Assembly: GCF_022539665.2 (NCBI RefSeq)
Contig: NC_081333.1
Span: 11,964,971-12,028,970, forward strand
Length of the DNA: 64,000 nt
Source: Daphnia carinata
Lineage: Eukaryota; Arthropoda; Branchiopoda; Diplostraca; Daphniidae
Direction of reading: 5' to 3'
Numbering within the stretch: position 1 is the stretch's first letter; each line of letters begins with the position of its first letter. The notes beneath the pieces are model-generated. The model ran no database searches. It was not told the origin of the DNA and saw nothing but the letters and a program-made list of their open reading frames with translations. Below are positions 47,687-61,792 of the stretch, piece after piece. The position numbers were made by a program, and so were the translations under genes.

Positions 47687-50600
47687 ACACCGGTTGTATA
47701 CACGTAATTATAGCACCGACATGTTTGTTCTGATCGACCGGAGCCCTTCCAATCACTCTTTTTTTTTTTCCTCACATGTATACACAAACAGAGGGGGATA
47801 ATTCAATGAGCGATAAATTTTTAAAAAAATCAAAACAAAGGTTTTTTTTGTTTTTTTCTTTTGCTTGAAATATCATCTGTTCGTGATGGATTACCAGCTG
47901 AGAGCTATGGAAAATACTGTCAGTGTTTTTTTGTTTTTTTTCGCTCCATCTTCCACGATTTCTAGACACAAGGTGCGAGACCTTCGTCCAAGCTCCTGGA
48001 TGAAGAAAACCCTTTAAGGGAAGTACTCTTGGTTGCACATTAACAATAGCCATATACTCTTTCAGCTGTGGTTTTTATTTTGGCTACTTGCCGCATGCAC
48101 TAACTGTTCACAGAAACCCCCCCCAAAAAACAAGAGAAAACAACTCGCCATGTGAACTGTAATTTCCCTTTTCTTTTTTAAAGAGATTGCTTGTTCTTCT
48201 ACGAAAGGTTCAGGTTTCTTCACGTATATATATATAAGCTTTTTCCGTTTGCGCATTGTGGAAAGAGAAGAAAAAAAAAGAAAAAAGAACAGTGAGCCGC
48301 CCTTTTGGCCGTGTTTGCTCCAGGTTCTGTGGAACGTCTCGATGCCAACACAGGCACTCGGGATTCAAATGGTTTTGTTTCTCCAAGTGGCTCTATTGAC
48401 TGACGTACGGTTTGTTATTTTCTTAACCGCGGGAGCTGTTGTCTCCAGCTCGAGGAGAACGACGCGGGACTTTTTTTCTTTTTCTGGAAGACCAAAAAGA
48501 AAAAGCAGAAAAGAATTCGAAAAAGAAAGTCCTTGTCTCTTTTTTTTCCTAAGTGGCTATTGCCAAACGAACGAATCGCTGAGGCAGACCGTTCGTGTTC
48601 TTTTGCTCTACTTAATGCTTATATACGTCGGCTGTCTATGCAACCAAACAAACGAAGAGCTAAAAGAAGGGGAACAACATCCTTTCAGGATGAATGAACC
48701 CAGCACGCGTACGCCCGGCCTAGCCAGAAGGAAACACACAAAAAGAAAGAAAACTTCAAATAATGAGAAAGCGAAACGGAGTCGGTCACGTTCTTGGGAC
48801 TGGTCTGTTTTTTTTTTGGGCGTGGCCTACAGTCGATATGAACGGGGTCAGCAGCAGGGCGTTGGGTGCCACCACAAATGAGCTAGTGAGCATACATCTA
48901 TACAATCTACACTTCATATAAACGAAATGGTTCGTCCCGCGTGTCGTGATTGCAAAGCACACCTGTGGAGCTTCGATGAAATACAAGATACCCCCACCAA
49001 CTCTATGCAGAAATCTCTGACTGCGACCGGTTGAGTGTAAATGGCCAGGTGATAAAACACAATCAACAAAAAAAAAAAATGGGAAGAAGAAATATTAATA
49101 AGAAATGACAGAAACCATTCAACTTTGCAATCACATTGTTTTTTTTTTTTTAAACGCGTGTGCTTCAACACGAAAGTCGTAAATTCCATTTTCCATTTCT
49201 GCGCAGGCCAAAAATTTTGAAAAGCGAACATGAGTTACGTACGCTCGTTACACGTCAACCAAACGAATACTCGGAAGCGAAGTAGAAACAAAAAAATGTA
49301 TGAACACGACTAAAGAGAAAGAATTGAACGAAGCCCTTTAAATGAGAATCGCACGAGCCAGCGGGGCGAGTGATGGATGGACTTGATAAAGGATGCTGCT
49401 TAACAATTCAAACGTGCTTAATGTTTTTATTTTTTTAGTTTATTCGTGTTATAGGTGCTGCAACATCAGGGGAAGCCAACAAAGATGAATTGGAGTTAGT
49501 GCCTTGTTATTAGCGCTGTCTGTTTGGCGTGAGCATCGTGTACACGCGCGTGTAGTTTAGATTTTCTTCGGCCGTTTTTTTTTTTTTGCATTTTTTTCTT
49601 TTCGTTTTAAGTTTTTGTTTTCCTCATTTTTTTTTTGTCTCAATGAGGCGTTTGGATAATTTTTTTTGTGTCTTCACCTTTTTAAATTTTTTTTTTGTTT
49701 TGTTTTATCGACAAGGAAAGGGCGTGACGGAAATTGTGCCGTTACGAAATCCGCACAGCGCGCGCGCACTTTTATTTCCCTCATTGAAAATGCCGGTCGA
49801 CAGAGAAAAGGAAGGCCTGGACACACTTTTGTGCCATGAATCCCGAAAGAAATGATTATTTTTTTTTTATCAATATTTCTTTGAGGGAAAAAGAAATCAT
49901 TCGACCGAAACGACGGCATATCCTGTGCAACGAACAGAACACGAACGTGGACATATCAACCGAGAACCTCAATTTCGTTTTGGAATCAAACTGTTTAGGA
50001 GAATGACATTTTTCGAATAGAAGCCGTTGGCATTTGGACCCGTAAAAAAATAGAAAGGAGAGTAACGCAGTGATTTACAATTTCGTGTAGTCCCGTTGCC
50101 GCTACAGGGCCAATTTCTCTGAACGAAAATGGTTATTTTAAACATTGTTAGATATGCTAAAAGAGAGACATCAGCTGCTAGTGTTGCGTACGAACGTAAA
50201 CGCTCAAATCGAGCAGCCAACGATTGTTGGCTGTCTCTATTTTTTCCTTTTCTTTTTAAAATCTTTCAGCTATGAATATACGTGACCGCTTAAACATATT
50301 CATACGGTGGTATAGCGGTCGTAGGGAAAACTAGTTTCTCCCGCACGCACCATTCATTTAACGAAGATGCATTCGGCCTAAGGCTAAACATCTCACGGCT
50401 TGAATATGTTTTGCCTCTTGCCAGAACCAAACACACCATTCACATTTCAAAAAGGTGGGAATCTCTTGGAGAAAAAAAAAAAAAATACATCTTTGCCTGA
50501 TCCTTTTAACATTTAAAGAGGCCCTGTCTCCTTCTCTTTCTTTTGGTCTTTGCTTGCTCCTTCTTTTTTTTTTTCATTTCTTTCTCAAAAAGCCAACACC

Positions 50601-51570
50601 AGAATCAGAAAGATGATAACTGGATGAATGTAGAGGAACTTGGAATGTTTGCTCGCTGGATGATGGATCAGCTCCAAGTGGCAGCTGTCTCTCTTCCCTT
50701 TTTTTTCTTTTAAATGTAAAGGGTATGCATCAACGAAAAGCATCCGCCCCTTGTATATAAAAACCTCTGCTGATTTCTAGTATCGTTTCAATAGATCTCA
50801 TTCCAGGACTATTCGTTCGTATGTGCATTTTTTTTTTCTCCCTCCCCTTCATCCGCATATTGGACGATGTCCTATTTCTTACATGTGCCGACAAAAGATT
50901 ACAGTTCATCTTTTTTTGCATGTTGAAATGGTACATAACACACCCCATTGAAATGGAAAAAAGAAGGCGGATACAAGCCCCCCTTACGATTATCGCGATT
51001 GTTACGCTGTTACCTGCAATGTCCTCCACCATCGGGCAAATGTCGCAAACTGTACGCAGCTGGAACACATCTGGTTTTTTTCTCTTTAGCCATTCGAGCA
51101 TCAAGATACAAGCGGTGAATGGTTAAGTAGTAGGAGGTCCACCTAGCTTATCTCACCTATTGAATCATGTTTTCATGCATATAATTTTGTGCTATTCTGA
51201 ACACAGGAATCTTTTTTTTTTTCTTTTTGCCCGTCTAAAAAAGAACTGAATGGCTTCGAGAATTCCATCGACATGCCCTAACAGTTTTTTTACACGACAT
51301 GTTCGTTTCAGTCTTCTTCCTTTTTTTTTTTTTTTTTTTCTAATCTGCTGAATGATAGCAAAGGGCTGCGCATTTTTTCTTTCCAGCTCTAACCAGAAAC
51401 AGACAACAAAAAAAAAAAGGGGGAGGTTGAAAAGGACCTTTTGTCCTTACCACCACACGCCAGACTTCTCATGACGAAAGAAAAGGCAATGAAGAAGAAA
51501 CTCGACTAAGCAACTGGGAACAATCGGCAAAAAGTCAGGAAACGACTTCTCTTTTTTACTTTGAAATGAA

Positions 51571-51587
51571 GGGGGGGGGGGGGGGGG
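51571..51587 (+). repeat. 17-base poly-G run
   Basis: Uninterrupted G run. Comparable C runs occur at about 58374-58387 and 63540-63551. Confidence 0.85.
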
Positions 51588-54480
51588 CTGCTACTCGATA
51601 TATTTACGAGCCCCACAAGCAGAACAGAAAATGGCATGCAAGAATTGTTGAAGCCTTTCGGCTATTGGCGGAGGAAGATTCATGCACTCACGCTCTTATT
51701 CCCAATCAAATAAATCACTGGAAATGAGAAAAATGTTTGGGTTAAAAAAGAACAATTGAACAGCAAGGGTATCGGGACAAGTGAAGAAATAATTCCAGCA
51801 GCAGGGTGGAGGTTATGTTAAGTGAGGCGGACACGATGTGAAATATACAGGTGAGTTTTTTAAAAACATGTTATGGAAGAATATCCATCTCCTTCATTTT
51901 CATCGACACTGAGAGGAAAACAAATATACGGCAAAACAAGAAAAATCCTGACCTTTTCATTTAAATATGTATGTATTCTCGATGGAGTTTTTTTTTTTTT
52001 TTCCTTTTAAAGAAAGAAATGCCAAAACCTCTTAACTTGTTATTCACTCAGTTGAAAGAAAAGATTGCTGTGAAAACGCACACACCTTCGGGAAAAAATG
52101 GGTTTCGTTATATGTAAAGATTTTTAGAATTTTCAATACGTGGAAGAGGAAAAAGAAATAGACATATCTATATACAAATAGCTGTTTTTGTAAGTAGACG
52201 AGGGCTTGAGTGTGACGAATTATTTGACTTTGGTCCACGATTTGTTTTGGGTGGAAAAAAAAAAGGGCGGATGAGAGACAACACCGGAGGGGTTCAACGT
52301 GAAAAAGTTCACGAAGGAAGAGGCGAACGTTCATCGCCCTACGTCGCCACATGTGCAGCATTTGTCAAGCCTATTCTCCCGTCAAAGTCACGGCATTCCT
52401 CATTATAGCCGCAACCAAAAGCCCCTCGTCGCAAAGACATCGGCCAAAGAATTTCAAAAAAAAAAATAAAATAAAATGAAATAAAAGGAAAGAACTTTAA
52501 AAAAAAAATCCTCAGTTCTGTGTGAACTGTGTTATACATAGCTGAAGGACACGTGATAAATCAAAGCTACCCAACTCTTTAAGACCAACCTTTCCATCTA
52601 GTTCTCATATCAAAGCGGACAACTCGAAAACCACAGTGACTCATTGCGAGCCAGAGGGGTCCCTTTTTTTTTTAAATTATATACACCTCATTCTTAAAAT
52701 AGCAAAAATGAGGCTTTAATGATTGCGAGTAGCACTTCGTTGTTATAAAGGTAAATTCAGGTGTTGATCCGGATGTGGGCAAAACACGCGTCGTGAGCCG
52801 TTCAATCCGATTAGCCGGCTCAACTATTTGAGCTTACGTTTTCTCATCATCTTATTATTTGAATTGCTTTTTTTTTTCCTTTTTTTTTAACGATAATTCC
52901 AGTGTTTTAAAGTCAAAGGTAAGAAACGGGTATAAGAAACTCTTGAAAGGAGTTAGCCATTTAGTGAAATGCGCATGTGAAACAGCTCATTATGTCTTGT
53001 TTTGTTTTGTTTTGTTTTTTTGTTTTTTTCCGCCGTGGCGTAATGATCGGTTTCGGCGTATTTCGTTCTCTCTATTTTGTTTTTTCACGTTCCAGGAGGC
53101 AGAGCAAAAGGTTGTCTTTTTTTTTTTTTCGCTTTTGTTGTCTCTGATGCGTAATGGGGTTATTTACCAGAGGCGCCAACGAAAGGCTTGTCGCTGGCAA
53201 TCATTACCTCCATGATTACCAAGCCTTCATTCTTTTAAGTCTAGCAAAGAGTAGAGGATCTCTTTGCTGCCCATTTCGCCTCCCTTTATTTTGTCTACGC
53301 CGAAACGGGTCGAGTGTTTAAATTTAAAAAAAAACAAAAGCTTCTTGTTTTCGTTCTTTTCCTGTTTTTAAAAACCAAGTGTTGTTCTAGAGACAGAGAC
53401 TCTTCTTTTTTTATTGTAACGGCCCGTTTGCTAAAACAAAGAAGAGTTAGCCTGATTCCCGTGCAAAGGCAAATCTATTTACACATTCCTCAAGAGATTC
53501 TCGTATTCTTTTGTTTGTTTGTTTTTTTGCTCAACCCGATTTTTTTGTTTCATTCATTTTCGATTCATCTTTGAGCAGAGGAGGTTGGCTCATCGGAAAA
53601 AACTCGAACCACACAGGAATGTTTTAACTACATGGTTATGATATGCGTATGGAGATTAAGCAGGGTCTCTCCGGCTGTGAATCGACACGTTTCTCTTTGA
53701 TTTTTCGTTCGTTTACACATCACGACACAGCTGACAGGTAGACAGTAGAAAGAAAATGTGGGAATTAGTCAGCCACTCAACTTGTAAGAGTTTTGAATGA
53801 CGGCAATGCCTTTTTTTGTTTTTTCCTTTTAACCATTTAGAAACGAAGAAGAAACATTCCGTTCTTCGCCAAGGGGAAAAAAGAAAAAAGAAAAGACAAT
53901 TGGAAATTATTTTTCTTTGATTGAACGTGCGCTATTGTGTCAGTCAGAACGAACGCGTTAAAAGAAAAAAAAAAACATGTTGGAAGGTTATACACACGAA
54001 GAGGTCATCACTGCCATTTCAGGATTTACATCTTTCCTTCGAGTCGTGTTCTCTTTTGAAAGTCTTTTTTATTTTTAAATTTCTCCTTGTTCCCGCTCAA
54101 TTTTTTTTTTTTTTTTCTGTGTGTGTTCAACTTCAATGGCCTATTTCGGCCTGTCTATTTTCTAATAATCTGGTGTTTGTGTGGCCCCTCAAAAAAAAAA
54201 TAAGAATCGATGAGGCACTCCTCGCGGAGTCATGGCCCATTGAACCGTTGGCTCTTACAATGTAGGTAGACGGTTAAAATGCATTTTTAAAAATATTTTT
54301 TACAAGTATATACGTGTAAGGAACGAGCAAGTTATTGTTCGTGCTCCGATCACGGGCCGCTCTTCTACCCGCAACGACGGGGGTGCCGACCAAATGAGAC
54401 AAAGTTGTCAGCGGGGAGTCGCTGCATCGCACACAGGGCACAAGACACGTAGATCCATTCAACCAACCGAGAGAAAGAGG

Positions 54481-54511
<31 letters not shown>

Positions 54512-57500
54512 TGAAGGGGGAGGCAAAAGAAAAAAATTTCGTTTTTTTTTTTTTTTTTTGTTATTGTTAGGGGGGAAAGAGAAGTCGCCATTAGGCCTAT
54601 AACATTCAAGGAGCGGCTAGAAAAAAAAAAAATTCTTTCTCCCCCCCCCCTCTTTTAAAATGACAGGGGAAAGGGGGAAAAGGCATAGGTGAACAAAAAA
54701 GAAAAAAGGTAGTTTTACAGCATTTTTTTTTTGGTCGCGTATTTTCTGTGCTGCAATAATAAGAGAGACGGACATGAAGAGTGGGCGAGCGCGGCGTCGC
54801 GATCTGTTACACAGTGCGCATTCTCCGCCTCATAAATATGCAATAAAAAAGCCCGAAAATGCCAACTAATAGTCGCCCCTTTCTGCCCATTTTTCTTTCG
54901 GTTTTTATTTTTACTTACGTCTATCAGGGAGTCCGTTAAACTGAGAAGAAAACAGACGCACACACAAAGACCCAACCCTTTTCTCTCTGTGATAAAAAAA
55001 GAGAGAAAGGACATTTTTCTTTTTTTTTTTTTAGAGAAGAAGCAACAAAATCAAAATAACGTTATGCCTTAACACGACAAGGATTTTTTATTTTATTTTG
55101 GGTTGTTGTCCTTCTTTTTTCTTGTTTTCTGGCCATCAAACAGTATTTTTGTGTTTTCCCTGTTTTGAATATTTTACAACACGAACCACACAAAGAGCAG
55201 TTTGGAAATCGAAGAAGGACATCAGACGCTTTGAGCTCCGGTCAAAGTCAGTCAGTGTCAATGTTTATATGAAGTGGAAGGGGAGACAACCTTCGGCGTG
55301 AGCTTCTCCCGGCTCCAGCAGCCGTATTTAATAACTGTATGCGAGCCGTGCGTAAGACGATCTGACAAAAGCGGACAAAGTTATGACATTTTATAAGCCT
55401 CTTCCACTTCTTCAAATCATTTCTTTTTTTGTTTTCAAGAACAAGAGAAGAAAAGAGAATTTTGAAATTTAGAATCGACAAGTAGTTCTTTTTTTTTTTT
55501 TTTTTTTTCGTGGTTTGGATTATTCCCGAAAAGAAAATGAAAACGGGATCGAAGACCAAAACAAAATGCTGCAGGGTATTTCTCAGTGACGTGGCTGTCG
55601 CCCGTCAGCGGTCTATTAGCCCCTTGTTGGGTGTGGTACTTATATAGAAATTCTGACGATGATGATAATCAGCTGATTAAATATATATATATTTTTTTTC
55701 ATAAGAAAAAAAACAAAACAAAACAAAGGGGACCATTCCTGCTCCATCTGGCTGGCGCTTGTGATTATTACTCACGGTGAGAAGTTGGCGATAAAAAAAA
55801 ATCCCAGTGCCATGGAACAACAACAACAACAAAAAATAAATGTACCGGTTTTCAACGCGTCCGGCTATCACCTGCACAGCGTAAATGAAAACAGACGGTT
55901 GAATGTATCGCTCTCATATGTCTTCTAATAACAAATAGTAGATCTTATTACATTTATATCTTTCCCTCCCCTCTCTCCCTCTCTTTCCATACCACCGTAT
56001 CAAAAATCGTCATCCTGCTGGCCATGTATAGACAAAGTTAAAGAAAAACTTGCGTTTGTGTCTTGTTGACGGAGCTTAATTTTAACGTTAGTTTTCCTTT
56101 AGTTATCTTTAGTGTACATTTATTTTATAAGAGTCATCCCCCCGTGGCTCGTCTTCAAGGTTCATCCGCATCGAATAAATCCCGTGGCGCTATCAGGCCT
56201 CGCAGCTGCAGTTGGCGTGTATATACCCGATTTGTCGTGATCGACGCACGAGATGTCAACGTTTCTCTTCTTCTCGCCACACAGCCGACGTCCTTCCAAT
56301 AATGTACACCTTTCCTCCCTCCTTTTTTTTTTTTTTTTTTGTTTCTAATATGGCCGTGTCTTAATGACTCACTCGGCCATTTTCAAAGGACTTTCTCTAT
56401 TTTTCTTTTGTGTTTTCGTGTTGTCGTTTTTGTTTTCCCGTTAGAAGGTCTTAATGTCTGTTATAAACTGTGATTGAATCCATTGTTCAAAGCTGTTTTG
56501 TTTTTTTTTCTGGACGAAATCCAATGACCAACATTTTCCTTTTCTATCTATACTGTATATTTTAAAAAATATATATTTCGGTTTGTTTTTTGTTTTGTTT
56601 TTTTTCATATCTTTCCCGCCGGCTGATTGCGTCCATCACTAGCAGTCCCGTCTGGACATGAAAAAGAAAAAGAAAGAAGTTTTGGTACCTTGCCCACAAG
56701 GTCGTGATTGAGCTATAGCCCTACGGGTTACATCAAGTTATGGTGCTGGCATCAGTTTTTGGGCCAGTGTACGATGGAAAAAGAAAAACGAATGACTGTC
56801 CAACTACAGCGCTCTCCCCTCTATAGTATAACGGCCATGTTAGCCGAGCATGGACATGACAGACTCGATTTCTAGCTGGACAGTTATATACATGTGTGAT
56901 TTCTAAACAAGTCGGGATATGTCATGCGCTGCTAGTGACATATCGTAAACGATGGTCAAACTGTTCGACGTCATTCCAATCATATTTTTTTTTTGGAAGG
57001 AATCGTTTTACTTTGAAAAAGAAGGTTTGGTCGTGTGACGGGCCAATGTTCGTAATGTACTCAACAGGTTGGCGGAGTCAAAGCCAAGGCCGTCAGATCC
57101 ATCTTGCTGATCATTTCCATCGAGTCTATCCATCAGCCAGAAAATCAAACAGAAAATGTTTCTTTCAAAGCCTCTCTCCCTAACTCTACTGGCTAACTAT
57201 TTAGTTTTATATTACGTTGGTTTTCGTTAGTTCCGGTGCCATACCCAGAATTTTTGAAAAAACAAATGGACTTCAAATTAGAATGTTATTAGTATTTACT
57301 AACTGCATTCTCTCGGCTATTTACCGTTCATTCCAAAACTCATTTTTTGTTTTTCTAAAAGCACGTCAAGGTATTTTAATAGCCCACCACCGTAGGAACT
57401 CATTAACCTGATGAGCATAGAACGAAGGCGCTACATACTTAATCCTCGTGTGCTTTGCGGGGGGGGTGGAGGAGTCTTTTCATCTCGCATTGATTTAATA

Positions 57501-58890
57501 CGAGTTACTGCCAGCCGTTGGACTTGGGAAAAGAAGACGGCCCAAGTCACGAGATGATTGGGGAAGAGCTTTTGTTTTTTTCCCCATGTCTATACCTTCT
57601 ATATACATGTGCGTGTTAGCAGCTGTAAGACACTATCCCCTTGATGAAGACGTTCGAAGCACACGGTGATCTATAAAAGCAAGACCCAAAATAACAACCC
57701 TAACAAGAAAATAGAGGGGGAGGCCTTTTAAGATGATGAAGTCCACCGGAAAAGACTCGCTTCTTTCGGTACGAACAACGAGAGAATGGATAGATTCATT
57801 TACCATAGCGTATATAGACATAGAGTTTACGTTGTTAGGCAAAGAGAGACGCAAAGTAACTCAAGCCAAACAACGAAAAAGAGGTAAGGATTTATCTTCT
57901 CCCATTTCTTGATCAAACTCACGCTATGTATACGGAAAGGGGTCGTCTGACTATCGAAGACAACGATGTGAAATTGTTATCAAAGATATTCTTCTTTATG
58001 TTTGGTTGGCTGGTGCCTTACGTCTACATAATCCCCTTGATCTTTCCTTTTGCCATTCGATCGTGGGGAAGAAGAAGAAAAAAACACAAATCTAATCTAT
58101 TATCGGTCCCATTAATAGATGGCCTTTGTATGCGTCCCTCTTTTGTGTACCTCAAAGGACGTAGAGATGGAAGGCACACCACTAAACGACATCAACCGTA
58201 AGAGCCTAAAAAGACTAGCACTTAACGTCAGAACACGTGAAGCTATATAGACGCACATTGCTGAAATAACCTTGTCATATTACTGGGGGGTTAGCATTTC
58301 GTCCGTTTACAAAGTGCCCCCCCCCATCTATTCTCCATAGATCGATACAAGTTCATTTACTTTCTAAAGACTACCCCCCCCCCCCCCTTCCTTGGTTTTT
58401 TCTGTCTAACGGACCACATACGTCTTGTTTCGGTTGAAGAATACCTGTTCTTTTTTTTTGCTACAAAATTCTACGATGTTTTTTTCTTTGGGGTCCAAAA
58501 CAACAGCCCCCCCCTCCCCTGGTGGGTCCAAAAAATGTTTCAGTTTCATGGTCATAGAGGCCCCACAAAGAGTGAGATGTTACTATAGACACATCATCTA
58601 TATTTTATTCGAATAATAATTTACTTAGAGGGACACGTTACAGAGTTGAACATGCCGAGGCATTGAATAGGGATGATGAAATAATGGAATGAACGACTCC
58701 GTTTACACTCTTCAATAGGCGAGTAAATTGAGAGAATAAGAGACCGCAACTCCATTGAAAGGCTACATGTTATTCAAATGAAGATATTAAAATCTATAAG
58801 ATAAATCGTGTTGCGTATGAACGCGCTATCCGGGATAACCGATTTTTTCTTTTACAATTATTCATAATTCTTTCGATGTGAGTTGGGGGG

Positions 58891-58908
58891 AGAGAGAGAG
58901 AGAGAGAG
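58891..58908 (+). repeat. (AG)9 microsatellite
   Basis: Nine perfect AG units after a short G run. Confidence 0.85.
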
Positions 58909-60130
58909 GGCGATATGAAACAGGGGAGAGAAACGGAATTATTACACGGGTCGATGGAGGTCGCCAGAGGGGGGGAAATTTCCATGATACGATTTACGAG
59001 CGCCGTTTATTTTTTTCTTCTCGACTTGACAAACGGATTATCCACTACCACCTTCTTATTCTCGTTCGTTTGGTCCTCATTTCGAGTCTATTGAACACGG
59101 CGTTTACATTCGAAAAAATGTCTTTATAAAGATGTTCTCTCATTCCCATAGAGTTTCAAATAAAAAAAAAAATATATCTTTAAAAAAAAAAGTTCGTATA
59201 CAAGTCTTTTCCTGTGTTCAACCACCCGCGGCCGTGACGATACGTACAAACGTATGCGCAGCCCTGCAGTGAAATTCGTTCGGAGAATATGTTAGACATT
59301 ACAGAACCTTTTCAATGTCAGGAAAAGTTTTCTTGCCTTCGTTTGACGGATGCAAACGTAGGCAACATAAAAAAAAAAAAAAACTTATATATTCCCCGTT
59401 TTTATACGTTCAGGTTAAAGTTATATAAAAAAAAAAAAAAAAGGGGCGAGAAGAAAATGAATTTTTCAAGTTTGTTTCTATGCTGGATGACGGCGAAAGA
59501 AAAATAAAAATTAATTCAGTATAAAAAAAAAAAAAGGGCGAAGATGGTGTGCGATGCCTGATCGATGGTCTCCCGGACCGCCCGGCCATAGGCCCGACAT
59601 CCCCTATGTGACGTAACGTTCTCCCCTATACGTTGATGAAGAAGAAATATCTTTTGAAAAATAAAGAATCTCTTTTTCATATACACAATTTTTTGTAAAC
59701 AGCATGACGATTGAATCAACAGAAGGGGAAATGCCTTCTACAAGTTGTAATAAAAATAGTTTTGGGGAACGGTGCCTTCGTTCTAGCGCGTACCAGGTGA
59801 GCCCCGAATGTCACATTTCTTTTTTTTTTTTTACGATTTTTAAATGATGGATAAAAATGTCTCGAAATGTGCGCGGAGAACATTGTAAAATTGTACGCAT
59901 TTTTAATATTTTATTGTTACATCTCTATGGTATAGCCTTGTCCTTTATTTCCAAAAATTCAACAACAACTATAATAGACTGAAACTTGAAAACTTTGTTT
60001 GTTCAACAAGGTCAGTCAGGAGTAGCATCAGTCAAGATTGTCTGCGTGATTTGGACGCAAAAATAAAAAATAAAATCTACAGTTCATCTATGACAGTTAA
60101 ACCCCAAGGCATGAAATGTTCTACTTTGGT

Positions 60131-60150
60131 ACACACACACACACACACAC
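60131..60150 (+). repeat. (AC)10 microsatellite
   Basis: Ten perfect AC units. Confidence 0.85.
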
Positions 60151-61758
60151 AACCGAAAGATTGAAAATGTAGGAACGACAGCGCACAGTAGACGCACGTC
60201 AAACTAGGATATGTTTAATCAAAGAGTAATTCAACAAGTCGGAGAAGCAAGAAGATGGAATGGGACGGAAAGATGAAAAACGTGACACGTAGATAGCCCA
60301 CAGTCAGATAGATACCCCCCCCCTACTCCTCCTTGCTCGTCGTGTAGCAAACAGAAGCGACACTCAACAAGCGCTTAATTACACACATCCGTCATCTACC
60401 ACGTAAGAAAAGAAAAAAACGTATCAACTGCACCTGTTTCTTATCTGTCACCTGCTATGTGCCCTATATATTTTTTTTTTATAACTGTATGTTTCGTGAG
60501 TTATTTCTAAAGATATAAAAGTCAATCCTTAAGTTACAATCGTTTCTTGCCTCTTCAATGTCGTTCAACTGTGAATGTCCCTGATTAATTGCGGTCTCTG
60601 CACACGAGGAACAGGGTGCCTGCGAGTGAAATAGAAGTTCCTTTTCAATCGGATTCGGTAGTGGGGAAATTGAATGTGTCACTTCATTTTCTAACTCGGC
60701 CATTTATCCGGGAGGGGAGAAAAGAGCCGACAAGAGCCCCAACATGGAAATAAAAGGGAACCATCAGGACCAGTTGTGACTTCATTTTCGTGTGTCCGAC
60801 ATGTCGATGAAGAGGGCAAACTGCTGACAAGGACAGCACCCCAAATTGTACGTTGACAAAAAGTCGGTCAACATCCAAACGCAGCCTCCGGGAGCGTTTC
60901 TCCATCAAAGGGTCCCATGAACTGCTAAACGATTTTGACGCTCTTGCATTTTCTTTATACCGCGTCCAGTGCTGGGCGAAACTCATTGCGCACCGTTCAC
61001 AACCTGCTGTTCTGGCCTTTTCCTTTCATCTCTTTCTGAATGGCACTTGTTGAATTCTTCGTTCTCCGAAAATGTAATAAGATTCTTGTCAAATCGACAG
61101 TCTATCCAATGATTGCTAGTGCTTTCTAAGAACGTGTAAAAAGCTCCTTTCAATTAGAATAGGAAAGATTTCATTCACGTTGAAAAGACACATTCGCCCC
61201 GTCTCATTTAATAACCCAACCGAAAGAGCGGCCCGTTTTCTTAGCCGGACTGTTGCCTTGTTCTTTTCGCATGATGGAGTAAAAAACGAAGAAAATGGGG
61301 AAGTTCAACATCTCGAATAGAAAGAAAGAAAAAAAAAAAAAAATAGAAAGCCGAGACATCGATGAAGATAGATCGTCTGCGTGGGTTTGAAGCAGCGCGA
61401 AACATGGGCATATAACTACGGGCGGGTATTTTTTCTATATCCATTCGGGTAATCACTGTGTTACAGCTAGCACGAAACGGACAAGGAACAAGAGGGCCAA
61501 AAAAAAAAAAAAAAACGAATGGATGAGTTTGCGCTGCGCATTTTATTTCGTGTAGGGGGGAAGGAGAGAAAAAGATAAAAAAAAAAAAAATAAGGAAAGA
61601 TATCTTTCAACCGCAGTTCACTCATATTCTGCCACGTAGGCCTTGATGGAGCAAGGCTGGCGCTCTATGGTCTTCTTTCCTTGCTAAACCATCGATATCT
61701 CTCGTCAGATGGTAATGGATGACCTAGGGCCGTCGTCGACCTTCTCTCTTTCTTTCCT

Positions 61759-61759
<1 letters not shown>

Positions 61760-61788
<29 letters not shown>
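61760..61788 (+). repeat. Poly-T run of about 28 bases
   Basis: Longest homopolymer in the right-hand part of the window; no flanking target duplications or gene-derived sequence that would indicate a retrocopy tail. Confidence 0.8.

Positions 61789-61792
<4 letters not shown>

Noticed and set aside
48249-48881. 210-codon open frame on the plus strand
   Set aside because: It does not begin with ATG, is rich in Lys/Arg/Ser and Phe from purine and pyrimidine runs, and matches nothing I know; probably a chance frame in an intron.
60684-60986. Minus-strand ATG frame of 100 codons, and the following frame starting MAELENEVTHS at 60703
   Set aside because: All three frames are partly open here, there is no clear donor in a useful phase and no recognised family. 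Left as a G/C-richer island only.
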